Positions 24,174 through 32,529 of a DNA stretch of 64,000 nucleotides are shown piece after piece. Source of the DNA: Peptococcaceae bacterium UBA5767 (GTDB taxonomy: Bacteria; Bacillota; TC1; UBA5767); assembly GCA_002418765.1 (NCBI GenBank), contig DIET01000038.1, positions 1 through 64,000 on the forward strand. The letters are read 5' to 3'. Position numbers and translations under genes: made by a program. Below the pieces are notes generated by a model. The model saw only the letters and a list, made by a program, of their open reading frames with translations, was not told where the DNA came from and searched no databases. Within the stretch, counting starts at the first letter, position 1. Every line of letters begins with the position of its first letter.

Positions 24174-24205
24174 GAAAATACGAGTCTTCGAACTCGTATT
24201 TTCTT
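24174..24205. terminator. Terminator of the Mch/E1-E2 operon
   Basis: GAAAATACGAGT (24174-24185) and ACTCGTATTTTC (24192-24203) form a 12-bp stem with loop CTTCGA. The stem itself supplies the T-run and TT follows. This closes the operon before sigI. Confidence 0.88.
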
Positions 24206-24334
24206 ATATTGAGCTAAAATACAAAAGAAAATGCGATCATCATTACAAAGCAGTAAGAAAAAGATCTAAGGATAAAGGATAAGTGCCCAAAAAAACCGAA
24301 GTCTTCCGTATTTATAAGTAGAAGAGGGAAACAT

Positions 24335-25015
24335 ATGGTTTATCATTCGAAAGACGACATCAACGATAGAATGAAAAAAATACAGGCTGGAGATGACCGA
24401 GAACGGGAGATCTTGCTGGAAGACTATTTTCCTTTTGTGGTAAGCGAAGTCTCCAAAATGACCCATGCCTATGTGCGGACTGATGACAGTGAAGCATTGT
24501 CTGTGGGCTTGGAGGCGTTTAATCATGCGCTGGATACCTATCAGCCAAAGCAGGGAACATTGATTGGCTTTGCCAAAGTAGTGATTCGAAATCGATTGAT
24601 TGATGAGTATCGTAAGAAGAACAAGACAATGTCTGTGATTTCTTTGGATGCGTTAAAAGATCTTCCTGTCAATGATGACCTGGAAAGAACTGCGTTGATC
24701 AGATTGGAGATTGATCAATACCGTAAAGAACTCAAGCGCTACAATATTGATTTTGATGATTTGCCAGAGCAGACACCCAAGCATGCTGATGTGGTGAAAC
24801 GATTGAAGATATTGGCCAGCAATATTTCGGCTGATAAAGATATCATGCAGGAAATGTTGCAGACGGGGAAGCTGCCCTCACGAAAAATCGCACTGAAAAT
24901 GAATGTTTCGAACAAGATACTGCGAAATCATAGGGAATTTTTGATTGCGCTCATTATCGGTCTGGAATCAGGTGGGGAAACATTGCGCCATTATATGGAA
25001 AGCGAGGAAAAGTGA
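24335..25015 (+). CDS. sigI: RNA polymerase sigma factor, SigI family
   Basis: 226 aa. A sigma-70-type factor of the SigI group: a reduced region 2 ('GLEAFNHALDTYQPKQGTLIGFAKVVIRNRLIDEYRK' lies at ~49-86 and covers 2.2-2.4) and a SigI-type C-terminal DNA-binding domain ('SRKIALKMNVSNKILRNHREFLIALIIG' near the end). SigI factors respond to heat, envelope stress or extracellular polysaccharide. The next gene, 1 bp away, is an RsgI-type anti-sigma factor, which supports the call. AAGAGGGAAA serves as RBS. No convincing SigI promoter could be fixed upstream. Confidence 0.9.
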   Translation: MVYHSKDDINDRMKKIQAGDDREREILLEDYFPFVVSEVSKMTHAYVRTDDSEALSVGLEAFNHALDTYQPKQGTLIGFAKVVIRNRLIDEYRKKNKTMSVISLDALKDLPVNDDLERTALIRLEIDQYRKELKRYNIDFDDLPEQTPKHADVVKRLKILASNISADKDIMQEMLQTGKLPSRKIALKMNVSNKILRNHREFLIALIIGLESGGETLRHYMESEEK

Positions 25016-25016
25016 T

Positions 25017-25919
25017 ATGAGACAAGCTATGGTTGTGGCCATCAAGAAACAACATATGGTAGCGCTCGACCGGGAGGGAGGGTTTGTCAGATTACGGTTA
25101 AAAAATGGCCTTGCAGAAGGGCAAACTATATACTATGACAAAGAAGACTATGTCAAAACACCAAGGAAGTCCGTTCCTTTGTTAACGGCGGTTGCTGCTC
25201 TCTTGGTCGTAATGGGAATGACATTGTGGGGACCCTTGCCATATAGTCAGGCTAAGCCGTTGATGTTGGTGAGTATGGATATCAATCCTAGCATCGAGTT
25301 TCGTTTGGATGATGAGTTTTGTGTTTATGAGTCTAGTCCCTTAAATCAAGAGGCCAAGAATCTATGGCAGGAAAAATGGATTGGCGAACCATATGAAGAT
25401 GTGCTCACCGCCTATCTTGAAGTGGTTAGAGCCAATGGATATATCCAGGAAGAACCAATGATTCTGTTTGGCTATGCTTGGATCAATGAAAAGGACGAGT
25501 CACTAGAGACAATGAGTTATGTTAAGGGCATCAATAACGAAGTGATGCTTGCATTGCAAGACAAGGCGCAACGAAATATTGGCATAGAACATATTGAAGT
25601 AGACAGAAGTGAATTCTTGTCCAGAAGCGATGAGTCCATTTCGGTTGGGAAATGGGGTTTGTTGGTGCGAATGGATGCATTGGAACAAACCAGTGGCCCA
25701 ATAGATTATCACCCTTCCACGGATATATCCACGCTGATCAAACGTTATCGAGAGGAAAAAGAGGAAACGCTTGCCCCAGAAAAAAATACGGAAATAGAAA
25801 GGATGTGGAAAGGGCAATCCGATAAAATGATGCAGCAACAAGACAGAAATGATGAGAGTTCGAAGTCAGAAACGATGCAGCTGCCGGATGCAGCTGGCAA
25901 CAACAATCGTCACAAATGA
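25017..25919 (+). CDS. rsgI: RsgI-type membrane anti-sigma factor
   Basis: 300 aa from ATG 25017, preceded by GAGG; an in-frame ATG at 24945 inside sigI has no RBS. The cytoplasmic N-terminal ~55 residues match the RsgI N-terminal domain that binds SigI. A single TM helix (~residues 57-75, 'LLTAVAALLVVMGMTL') is followed by the juxtamembrane extracellular domain with the diagnostic 'VSMDINPSIEF' (~85-95). The C-terminal tail is low-complexity and acidic/Gln-rich, with no carbohydrate-binding module, unlike the sensory RsgIs of cellulolytic clostridia. The extracellular signal is therefore unclear. Confidence 0.9.
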   Translation: MRQAMVVAIKKQHMVALDREGGFVRLRLKNGLAEGQTIYYDKEDYVKTPRKSVPLLTAVAALLVVMGMTLWGPLPYSQAKPLMLVSMDINPSIEFRLDDEFCVYESSPLNQEAKNLWQEKWIGEPYEDVLTAYLEVVRANGYIQEEPMILFGYAWINEKDESLETMSYVKGINNEVMLALQDKAQRNIGIEHIEVDRSEFLSRSDESISVGKWGLLVRMDALEQTSGPIDYHPSTDISTLIKRYREEKEETLAPEKNTEIERMWKGQSDKMMQQQDRNDESSKSETMQLPDAAGNNNRHK

Positions 25920-25963
25920 AAATGCAGTGGTTTGAATAGTTAAAACTAGGAGGAGAAGCGGTT

Positions 25964-26533
25964 ATGAAAAAAAATGTAATGGTGTTATTGGTTGTTTTGA
26001 GTATGTTGCTCATGCCTTTGGGGGCAGTAGCAGCCGAGGGTACGATGTCCGTACCGGATTCGCAAAGAGTACGCAATAGTTTAGAGTTGCGTAACAGAGC
26101 CATGGAAGTTTACAATGCTGCTGAATGGGCGCAGATGGAACAGTTGATGCAAGAGATACGCCAACGTTATGAAGATATGAAACCTATTTCACCGGCCAAT
26201 ATTGTATCTCAGAACACTGTTTTTAAGTTTGATACCCCACCAGTCATTAAGGAAGGAAGGACCTTGATTCCTATTCGTGCGTTGACGGTTGCGTTCGGAG
26301 CTGATGTGGATTGGGATCCTATAGAGCGGACTGTTACAGTGGAAAAAGATGGAACGATCATTGTTTTAGATTTGGATGAAGAAACGGCTATGGTGGATGG
26401 AGAGTCTATTGAATTGGATACCAAACCTGAGATCGTCAACCAGCGTACGCTGGTGCCATTCCGGTTCATTCTTGAAACCTTGGGTTATGGAATTTGTTAT
26501 GACAATGAGACAGGCGTAACGGAAATTATCTGA
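25964..26533 (+). CDS. Secreted stalk-domain (copper amine oxidase N-terminal-like) protein
   Basis: 189 aa with a signal peptide (MKKNVMVLLVVLSM..., cleavage probably after 'AVAA', ~residue 24). A helical segment follows, then the stalk domain of the copper-amine-oxidase N-terminal family: 'VIKEGRTLIPIRALTVAFGADVDW' over ~88-111 and 'IVNQRTLVPFRFILETLGYGICYD' over ~158-181. Such domains attach to the cell envelope in clostridia and have no copper enzyme activity here. It lies 44 bp after rsgI with its own AGGAGGAG RBS and shares the terminator, so it is probably part of the SigI regulon. Confidence 0.85.
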   Translation: MKKNVMVLLVVLSMLLMPLGAVAAEGTMSVPDSQRVRNSLELRNRAMEVYNAAEWAQMEQLMQEIRQRYEDMKPISPANIVSQNTVFKFDTPPVIKEGRTLIPIRALTVAFGADVDWDPIERTVTVEKDGTIIVLDLDEETAMVDGESIELDTKPEIVNQRTLVPFRFILETLGYGICYDNETGVTEII

Positions 26534-26576
26534 TACAGTAGAGATAGTACTTGGATGGACAACCCATGAGACAGAC

Positions 26577-26613
26577 AAAAGCAAGAACGCTTTCAAGCGG
26601 TTCTTGCTTTTTT
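26577..26613. terminator. Terminator after sigI-rsgI-stalk genes
   Basis: AAAAGCAAGAAC and GTTCTTGCTTTT pair, with GCTT/AAGC continuing the stem above a one-base bulge. A run of T follows. Strong, and able to act on both strands. Confidence 0.9.
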
Positions 26614-26726
26614 GATGTTTGGGTGAGGATTTCCGGGGCAGTGGTAGGCGGGTACGGCCTGTTCTGATGATGTCGATTGAATGAAAGGCTTTCCCATTGC
26701 AGAAAAGCAAGGATGGCATCTATGGA

Positions 26727-26755
26727 TTGACAACAACTCATGAGAGACGTAAAAT
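26727..26755 (+). promoter_or_regulatory. Promoter of the GntR/ECF/DUF62 operon
   Basis: Consensus TTGACA (26727-26732) and TAAAAT (26750-26755) are 17 bp apart. Between the -10 box and the start codon lies the small palindrome CACATGTG, a possible operator. Confidence 0.75.
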
Positions 26756-26805
26756 AAATTGTAAAGAACAAGTGCGACACATGTGCTACAAGTAAGAGGA
26801 TTGCG

Positions 26806-27543
26806 ATGACTCATCAAATTATACATGGTAAAGAAAACAAAAAAATTCCATGTTACGTACCCATCTACAATATGCTGTATGCGGATATTTTGCATGGAGT
26901 TTATCCCTATGGGACTCAACTTCCAGGGGAGCACACTTTGACGCAAAAGTATCATGTGAGCAGAAATACGCTTCGTCAGGCATTGACGATCTTGTCGCAA
27001 GATGGGTTGATTGTGAAACAACAGGGAAAAGGCAGTGTAGTGACCTACAATCCCCAGAAAACAACCAATCCCAAAGATAAGATTTTCAATCCCATGACAG
27101 AATGTGCTTTACAACAAATTGATGAGATTGATCTTACCTACAATTACGGCCCCGGGACGGAAGTTTGCCAGGAAAAATTGTCCTTAAAGCCAAGTGAGAT
27201 CATTTTGGCCAGTAATTGTATCTATTATGGACGAAAAAAACCGTTGGGACATTCATTCATTCAAATTCCTGTTAAATACATAGAACATATTCCTGTGGAT
27301 CTGCATCAGGAAAGTGAAGTTTCCTCCTTGGTTAATCGACTGATATTTCTGCAGGCACAAGCTGCCAAATTAACGTTTCGTTGGATAAAGGCAGATGCTC
27401 AATTGGAGTCTTTTTTGAAAACGAAGGAGGGCAGCGATGTGATTTACCTGGAACAGATATTATTCAATCAACAGCATCATGGCATTGCCAGATGTAAGTT
27501 TTATTTTTTACCGACAGAATTTGATTTAACATTTCTAATTTAA
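26806..27543 (+). CDS. GntR family regulator, HutC/UTRA type
   Basis: 245 aa. The N-terminal winged helix-turn-helix has 'LPGEHTLTQKYHVSRNTLRQAL' over ~39-60 and 'QQGKGSVV' as wing. The C-terminal ~160 residues resemble the UTRA ligand-binding domain of HutC-type regulators, which bind small molecules such as sugars, amino acids or nucleotides. It heads the ECF transporter and DUF62 genes in the same direction, so it is probably their local regulator. The gap to the S-component gene (94 bp) has an AGCTAT/ATAGCT hairpin but no clear terminator. Confidence 0.88.
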   Translation: MTHQIIHGKENKKIPCYVPIYNMLYADILHGVYPYGTQLPGEHTLTQKYHVSRNTLRQALTILSQDGLIVKQQGKGSVVTYNPQKTTNPKDKIFNPMTECALQQIDEIDLTYNYGPGTEVCQEKLSLKPSEIILASNCIYYGRKKPLGHSFIQIPVKYIEHIPVDLHQESEVSSLVNRLIFLQAQAAKLTFRWIKADAQLESFLKTKEGSDVIYLEQILFNQQHHGIARCKFYFLPTEFDLTFLI

Positions 27544-27637
27544 TTTTGGATTGGTTTATCCGTTGTCTGATAGAATTGCCAAGGCAAGCTATTCTTCTTG
27601 ATAGCTGATAAATGAAATATTTTTTAAAGGAGGAATC

Positions 27638-28195
27638 ATGAAAGATTTATTTAAAGTTTCAACCAAAACGATTGTTGCCACTGGGTTGGGTGCTGCCATT
27701 TTTATGCTTTTATTCATGTATGTAAAGGTACCTTCTCCCGTACCAGAAACTAGCTTTCAGACGGCTTATGGTTTAGGGGCATTCTTTGCGACATTGTTTG
27801 GTCCTATTGCTGGAGGACTCATAGCCTTTATTGGCCATGCTTTAAGTGATGCTGTCCAGTATGGCTCACCTTGGTGGAGCTGGGTCATTGCTTCTGGGGT
27901 GGCGGGATTCATCTTTGGATTTGCTTTCAAACAAACTTCTGTAGAAGATGGTATTTTTGACAAAAAGGATATTTTTCGTTTTAATCTTATTCAAATTGTA
28001 GGGAACCTTATTGCTTGGGTTATCGTAGCGCCTGTTTTGGATATTTTGATTTATGCTGAGCCTGTCAGTTTGGTATTTACGCAAGGGATCATAGCTGCCA
28101 TTATGAATTCTATCAGTGCCGGTGTTATTGGAACATTGTTGCTGATAGCATATGCCAAAACCAGAACCAAAGAAGGTAGCCTTTCTAAGAATTAA
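27638..28195 (+). CDS. ECF transporter S component (UPF0397-like)
   Basis: 185 aa, about five to six TM helices. It is the substrate-binding subunit of an energy-coupling factor importer. The N-terminus 'TKTIVATGLGAAIFMLLFMY' and the Gly-rich 'FGPIAGGLIAFIGHALSD' match the UPF0397 group of S components, whose natural substrates are poorly defined. The neighbours encode the two-domain ATPase and EcfT, making a complete dedicated (group I type) transporter. The linked DUF62 enzymes suggest an adenosyl or methylthio-type substrate, which is inference. RBS AAGGAGG. Confidence 0.87.
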   Translation: MKDLFKVSTKTIVATGLGAAIFMLLFMYVKVPSPVPETSFQTAYGLGAFFATLFGPIAGGLIAFIGHALSDAVQYGSPWWSWVIASGVAGFIFGFAFKQTSVEDGIFDKKDIFRFNLIQIVGNLIAWVIVAPVLDILIYAEPVSLVFTQGIIAAIMNSISAGVIGTLLLIAYAKTRTKEGSLSKN

Positions 28196-28213
28196 GCTTT
28201 GGGGGACAGGATT

Positions 28214-29941
28214 ATGGATCAACCAATCATTTCTTTTAAGAATTTTACTTTCCAATATCACAGTCAGTCTGAACCTACGTTACACAATATTGATCTGGAT
28301 GTGTATCCGGGGGAGAAAATTTTGATAGTAGGGCCCAGTGGAAGCGGTAAAAGCACACTGGGTCATTGCTTAAATGGACTGATTCCCTTTTCTTACAAAG
28401 GAAAAAGTTCAGGGTCATTGGTCATTCAAGGCAATGAGACCGTAGAGATGGATATTTTTTCATTGTCCAAAATAGTTGGTACGGTACTGCAGGATGCTGA
28501 TGGACAATTTGTTGGTCTTACGGTAGGTGAGGACATTGCTTTTGCAATGGAGAATGACTGCATAAAGACCGACATCATGCGTGAAAGAGTGTACAAGGTA
28601 GCACAGATGGTGGAGATGGAGAACTGGTTGGCAAGTTCCCCGTTTGAATTATCCGGAGGGCAAAAGCAACGGACCTCTTTGGCGGGTGTCATGATTGATG
28701 ATGTGGATGTTCTCTTGTTTGATGAACCTTTGGCCAATTTGGATCCCAAGACTGGGAAAGTGGCCATAGAAATTATTGATGATATTGCCAAGAAATCTGG
28801 AAAAACTGTCATAATCATTGAACATCGGTTGGAAGATGTTCTGCACCGCAATGTTGATCGCATCATCGTGATCAATGATGGACGTATTATAGCCGATAAA
28901 AATGCTCATGATATGGTCTCTTCTTCGGTTTTGCTGGAAACGGGGATCCGGGAACCTCTCTATGTGACAGCCATCAAGTTGGCAGGAGCCCAGGTAACCC
29001 CAGAAATGAACCCGGGGCATATCACAACTCTTGATACGAAACTTATAGCCCAACAAATAAGAGATTGGTTTACTGCTCAACCACCAGAACAACCTGTAAC
29101 AAAGGGGGATACTCTACTTAGCATGGAGCATGTGGATTTTTCTTATGATGGCATTCGACCTATTTTGAAAGATATCTCTTTTGAAATCAAACGGGGAGAA
29201 ATGTTGGCTATTGTAGGAAAAAATGGTGCAGGAAAATCAACAATTTCTAAAATTTTATGTGGATTTGAAAAAGAAGATCAGGGAAGAATTTTGATCCAGG
29301 GTGAAGATATCCGCAATTGGAGCATCAAGGAGCGAGCGCAGACGATTGGTTTGGTGATGCAAAATCCCAATCAGATGATCTCCAAACCCATGATTTATGA
29401 TGAGGTGGCTTTGGGGCTTAGATTGCGAGGATTCAACGAAAAGGATATCAAACCCCAGATTCAGAAAGTATTGGATGTTTGCGGACTGGCTCCTTTTATT
29501 GAATGGCCTATTTCCGCTTTGAGCTATGGACAGAAAAAAAGGGTCACCATTGCTTCCATACTGGTATTGGACCCGAAGATACTGATCTTGGATGAGCCTA
29601 CCGCTGGTCAGGATTATCATCACTATAGTGAGATCATGGAGTTTCTAAGAAGTATCAACCGTTTGGGCGTGACCGTTGTGATGATTACCCATGATATGCA
29701 CCTCATGCTTGAATACACGCCTAGATCAATTGTTTTGGCAGGTGGAGAAGTCATTGCAGATACAGCTGCTTCCAAAGTATTGACCAACGCAGATATTATT
29801 GAAGAAGCCAATTTAAAGGAGACCTCGTTGTTTAATTTGGCACAGATGGTCGGCATAAAACAAGAAACAGCCTTTGTGCAATCATTCATCGATTCTGAGA
29901 GGAGATTGCGTGAACATGAACATGAAGATGAAGTTGTTTAG
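28214..29941 (+). CDS. ECF transporter ATP-binding protein, two fused ATPase domains
   Basis: 575 aa from ATG 28214. Two ABC ATPase domains in one chain: domain 1 with Walker A 'GPSGSGKST' (~42-50), signature 'LSGGQKQR' and Walker B 'LLFDEPLANLD'; domain 2 with Walker A 'GKNGAGKST' (~336-344), signature 'LSYGQKKR' and Walker B 'LILDEPTAGQD'. The second signature has Tyr in place of the usual Gly, as often seen in ECF ATPases. It powers uptake with the S component upstream and EcfT downstream. The end overlaps the EcfT gene by about 30 bp. Confidence 0.92.
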   Translation: MDQPIISFKNFTFQYHSQSEPTLHNIDLDVYPGEKILIVGPSGSGKSTLGHCLNGLIPFSYKGKSSGSLVIQGNETVEMDIFSLSKIVGTVLQDADGQFVGLTVGEDIAFAMENDCIKTDIMRERVYKVAQMVEMENWLASSPFELSGGQKQRTSLAGVMIDDVDVLLFDEPLANLDPKTGKVAIEIIDDIAKKSGKTVIIIEHRLEDVLHRNVDRIIVINDGRIIADKNAHDMVSSSVLLETGIREPLYVTAIKLAGAQVTPEMNPGHITTLDTKLIAQQIRDWFTAQPPEQPVTKGDTLLSMEHVDFSYDGIRPILKDISFEIKRGEMLAIVGKNGAGKSTISKILCGFEKEDQGRILIQGEDIRNWSIKERAQTIGLVMQNPNQMISKPMIYDEVALGLRLRGFNEKDIKPQIQKVLDVCGLAPFIEWPISALSYGQKKRVTIASILVLDPKILILDEPTAGQDYHHYSEIMEFLRSINRLGVTVVMITHDMHLMLEYTPRSIVLAGGEVIADTAASKVLTNADIIEEANLKETSLFNLAQMVGIKQETAFVQSFIDSERRLREHEHEDEVV

Positions 29942-30755
29942 TTATAATTTGGCGGATACCTATGTTCATCGTTTGTCGGGTTTGACCAAATTGATTTGTT
30001 TTTTATTATTGACCTTTGCTGTGATGTTTTCTTATGACATACGTGTTGTTTTGGCGGTCATGGTTTTCTCTTTATGGATTCTACGTATTTCCATGATTCA
30101 ATACAGTCAAATTCGTTTGATGGTGATTTATGTAGTTGTTTTTTTGATTACCAATGCCATCATCACTTTCTTTTTTGCTCCTGAATTTGGTGTTGAGCTC
30201 TATGGGACCAGACATGTTCTGGTTTCCTTGATAGGGCGTTACAATATTACAGTCGAACAGATATTTTATCAGACGACCAAATTATTGAAATATGCCTCTG
30301 TGATTCCTTTGGGTATCATTTTTCTTCTCACCACAAATCCCAGCGAGTTTGCCTCTTCCCTCAATGGTGTAGGGGTGCACTACAAAGCAGCCTTTGCAGT
30401 GGAATTAACATTACGATATTTTCCTGATGTGCAACGGGAATACCATGATATATCCCAGGCACAACAGGCTAGAGGCCTTGATCTTTCAAGCAAAGCGAAA
30501 CTGTCACATCGTTTTAAGAATTCTTTACAGATCATTATTCCGCTTATTTTTTCCACATTGGATCGTATTGAATTGATTTCGAATGCAATGGATCTTCGTG
30601 GTTTTGGAAAATACAAAAAGAGAACTTGGTATAACCAAAGGAAAATGACCCATGAAGATATCATAGCCATTGCGGTTTCGGGCATGATATTTGCGGCCAC
30701 AGTAGCTGTTTCTGTTTTCATCAATGGTAGTCGTTTTTATAATCCATTCCAGTAA
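29910..30755 (+). CDS. ecfT: ECF transporter transmembrane protein EcfT
   Basis: 281 aa if it starts at GTG 29910, 5 bp after GGAG; ATG 29916 is a close alternative and the choice is unsure. It couples the ATPases to the S component. Several TM helices precede the cytoplasmic coupling helices, which carry the two family motifs: 'QQARGLD' (~181-187) and 'AMDLRGFGK' (~218-226). The latter has the variant MDLRG in place of xxARG. Overlaps the ATPase gene, typical of an ECF operon. Confidence 0.9.
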   Translation: MNMNMKMKLFSYNLADTYVHRLSGLTKLICFLLLTFAVMFSYDIRVVLAVMVFSLWILRISMIQYSQIRLMVIYVVVFLITNAIITFFFAPEFGVELYGTRHVLVSLIGRYNITVEQIFYQTTKLLKYASVIPLGIIFLLTTNPSEFASSLNGVGVHYKAAFAVELTLRYFPDVQREYHDISQAQQARGLDLSSKAKLSHRFKNSLQIIIPLIFSTLDRIELISNAMDLRGFGKYKKRTWYNQRKMTHEDIIAIAVSGMIFAATVAVSVFINGSRFYNPFQ

Positions 30756-30769
30756 GGATGGGATTTTGT

Positions 30770-30847
30770 GAAGCGGTGCGCTTCTATTGAAACCATCAAT
30801 TTGAAGAATAAGGATAAGCAAACCGGTTTGACCATAGCTTGGCTATG
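30770..30847 (+). promoter_or_regulatory. Inverted repeats between ecfT and the first DUF62 gene
   Basis: Three short inverted repeats fall in a 119-bp gap: GAAGCG-GTG-CGCTTC (30770-30784), AAACCGGTTT (30820-30829) and CATAGC-TTG-GCTATG (30833-30847). No T-run follows, so transcription probably continues into the DUF62 genes. They may be processing or stability elements. Confidence 0.45.
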
Positions 30848-30874
30848 AGTTCATCATACAAGGAGAGAGCATAC

Positions 30875-31726
30875 ATGAAACCTATACTGGTATTTCAAAC
30901 AGATTTCACCTATAAGGAAGGCGCCATATGTGCTATGTATGGGGTAGTAAAAAGTGTTGACCGAGAACTGGAAATTATGGATGGTACCCATGAGATACCT
31001 CAGTTTGATACCTGGAGTGCTTCTTATCGTTTGTATCAGTCCATGAAATTTTGGCCCAAAGGGACAATTTTTGTATCGGTTGTCGATCCTGGCGTAGGAA
31101 CGGCACGAAAAGCCTGCGTGGCGAAAACGAGTGATGGTTACCTTGTGGTGACTCCTGACAATGGATCGTTGACCCATTTGAAGCGTTGGGTGGGCATCGA
31201 AGAAATTCGAGAGATTGATGAGACAAGAAATCGTTTACGTGGACAAGATACGGAGGAAGTCGCTATCTTTCATGGTCGGGATCTTTTTGGTTATTGTGCA
31301 GCCAAATTGGCGAGTGGCTTGATTACTTATGAAGAAGTTGGCCCAAGCTACAGTGTGACTGATATTGTAGAGCATCCGATTGCAGAGCCCACGTGGGAGC
31401 GCCCGGTTCTATATGCGAATTTTGAAATTGGTGATCCGAATTTTGGTAATCTATGGACCAATGTATCTACTAAATTTTTTATGAAGTGTGGATTTCAGTA
31501 TGGGGACTACGTGGATACAGTTGTGCGATTTGATGGAAAAGAGCGTTTTAGGCAAAAGCTTCTATTTGAAAAATCGTTTGGTTATGCTGAAAAAGGGCAA
31601 CCAATGATCTACAATAACGAATTGATGAAAGTCGCTTTGGCTGTTTCTCAGGGCAACTTTGAAAGTGAGTATCAACTTGGTTTTGGACAGGGCTGGACTG
31701 TAGAATTCATTCAGGGCGAACAATGA
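30875..31726 (+). CDS. SAM hydroxide adenosyltransferase (DUF62) paralogue 1
   Basis: 283 aa from ATG 30875 (AGGAGAG upstream). The DUF62 family hydrolyses S-adenosylmethionine to adenosine and methionine, and is related to SAM-dependent fluorinase and chlorinase. Family motifs: 'LVFQTDFTYKEGAICAMYG' (5-23), 'VDPGVGTARK' (70-79) and 'TPDNG' (93-97). The catalytic Asp71, Arg78 and His133 match the Asp-Arg-His triad of the water-using enzymes, so hydrolysis is expected, not halogenation. It follows the ECF genes and overlaps the GNAT gene by 4 bp. Confidence 0.88.
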   Translation: MKPILVFQTDFTYKEGAICAMYGVVKSVDRELEIMDGTHEIPQFDTWSASYRLYQSMKFWPKGTIFVSVVDPGVGTARKACVAKTSDGYLVVTPDNGSLTHLKRWVGIEEIREIDETRNRLRGQDTEEVAIFHGRDLFGYCAAKLASGLITYEEVGPSYSVTDIVEHPIAEPTWERPVLYANFEIGDPNFGNLWTNVSTKFFMKCGFQYGDYVDTVVRFDGKERFRQKLLFEKSFGYAEKGQPMIYNNELMKVALAVSQGNFESEYQLGFGQGWTVEFIQGEQ

Positions 31727-32529
31727 TTGTAAAAGCCAAAGAACAAGATCGAGCACGTATTGTGACTTATTGCTTGCAGGATCCTAACATAAATATTTTC
31801 ATACTGGGGGATATCGAGCATTTTGGTTTTGGTGTGGACTTTCAAGATGTTTATATGTTTCTTGATGAGCATAAACTCAGCGGAATCATGCTTCGATACT
31901 ATAGTCAGTATATTGTTTATATACAGAACACAGAGAACGATATAAGCGAGATTGGTGCTTGGCTGGCATCTATGCAGCCCAGGATTTTATCCGGGAAAAG
32001 AAGCGTTATGGATGTTATCATGCCGTATTTGGATATGGCTTATAACAGAAAAGATATGCTTTTTGCCACCTTGATGACCCAGGATTATCTTATAAGATCA
32101 GAAATTTCTGTGAAGTTGGCCAAGGAAACTGATGTGCCGACCATTGCCAGAGCATATGGGCAAATAGATGAGTTTGCATCTCTTTATACACAAGACGTTG
32201 ATGAACTGAAAAATCAAATAATCAATCGAATCAACAGTGGCGAAGGAATACATATGTTTCTGGAGAAAGACGGCCTGTTGATAGCCCATGGGAATACGGC
32301 GGCAGAGACCATTAACAGTGCTATCCTGGGAGGGATATTTACCCTTCCCGCGTATAGAAGACAGGGTTATGCCAAAGTTATTGTTTCGGCTTTGTGCCAC
32401 GATTTGATTGCCAGAGGGAAAACACCGTGCCTCTTTTATGAAAATGAAAAGGCGGGTGTGCTCTATGAATTGTTGGGATTTCGAGTTACCGATGAATGGA
32501 CAGTGTTGGGAGGAGAAGATAATGAATAA
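31723..32529 (+). CDS. GNAT family N-acetyltransferase
   Basis: 268 aa. The C-terminal half has the GNAT acetyl-CoA site 'GIFTLPAYRRQGYAKVIVSAL' over ~205-225 and 'NEKAGVLYELLGF' near the end. The N-terminal ~130 residues look like a second, degenerate GNAT-like domain. Acceptor unknown. It lies between two DUF62 paralogues and overlaps both (4 bp and 8 bp), so it is tightly tied to their function, perhaps acetylating an amine product of the imported compound; that is inference. Confidence 0.8.
   Translation: MIVKAKEQDRARIVTYCLQDPNINIFILGDIEHFGFGVDFQDVYMFLDEHKLSGIMLRYYSQYIVYIQNTENDISEIGAWLASMQPRILSGKRSVMDVIMPYLDMAYNRKDMLFATLMTQDYLIRSEISVKLAKETDVPTIARAYGQIDEFASLYTQDVDELKNQIINRINSGEGIHMFLEKDGLLIAHGNTAAETINSAILGGIFTLPAYRRQGYAKVIVSALCHDLIARGKTPCLFYENEKAGVLYELLGFRVTDEWTVLGGEDNE

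Noticed and set aside
24280..24312. Possible SigI-type promoter (CCC and CGAA/CGTA elements) upstream of sigI
   Set aside because: The elements are present but their spacing did not fit the known SigI pattern, and the sequence is A-rich so chance matches are likely.
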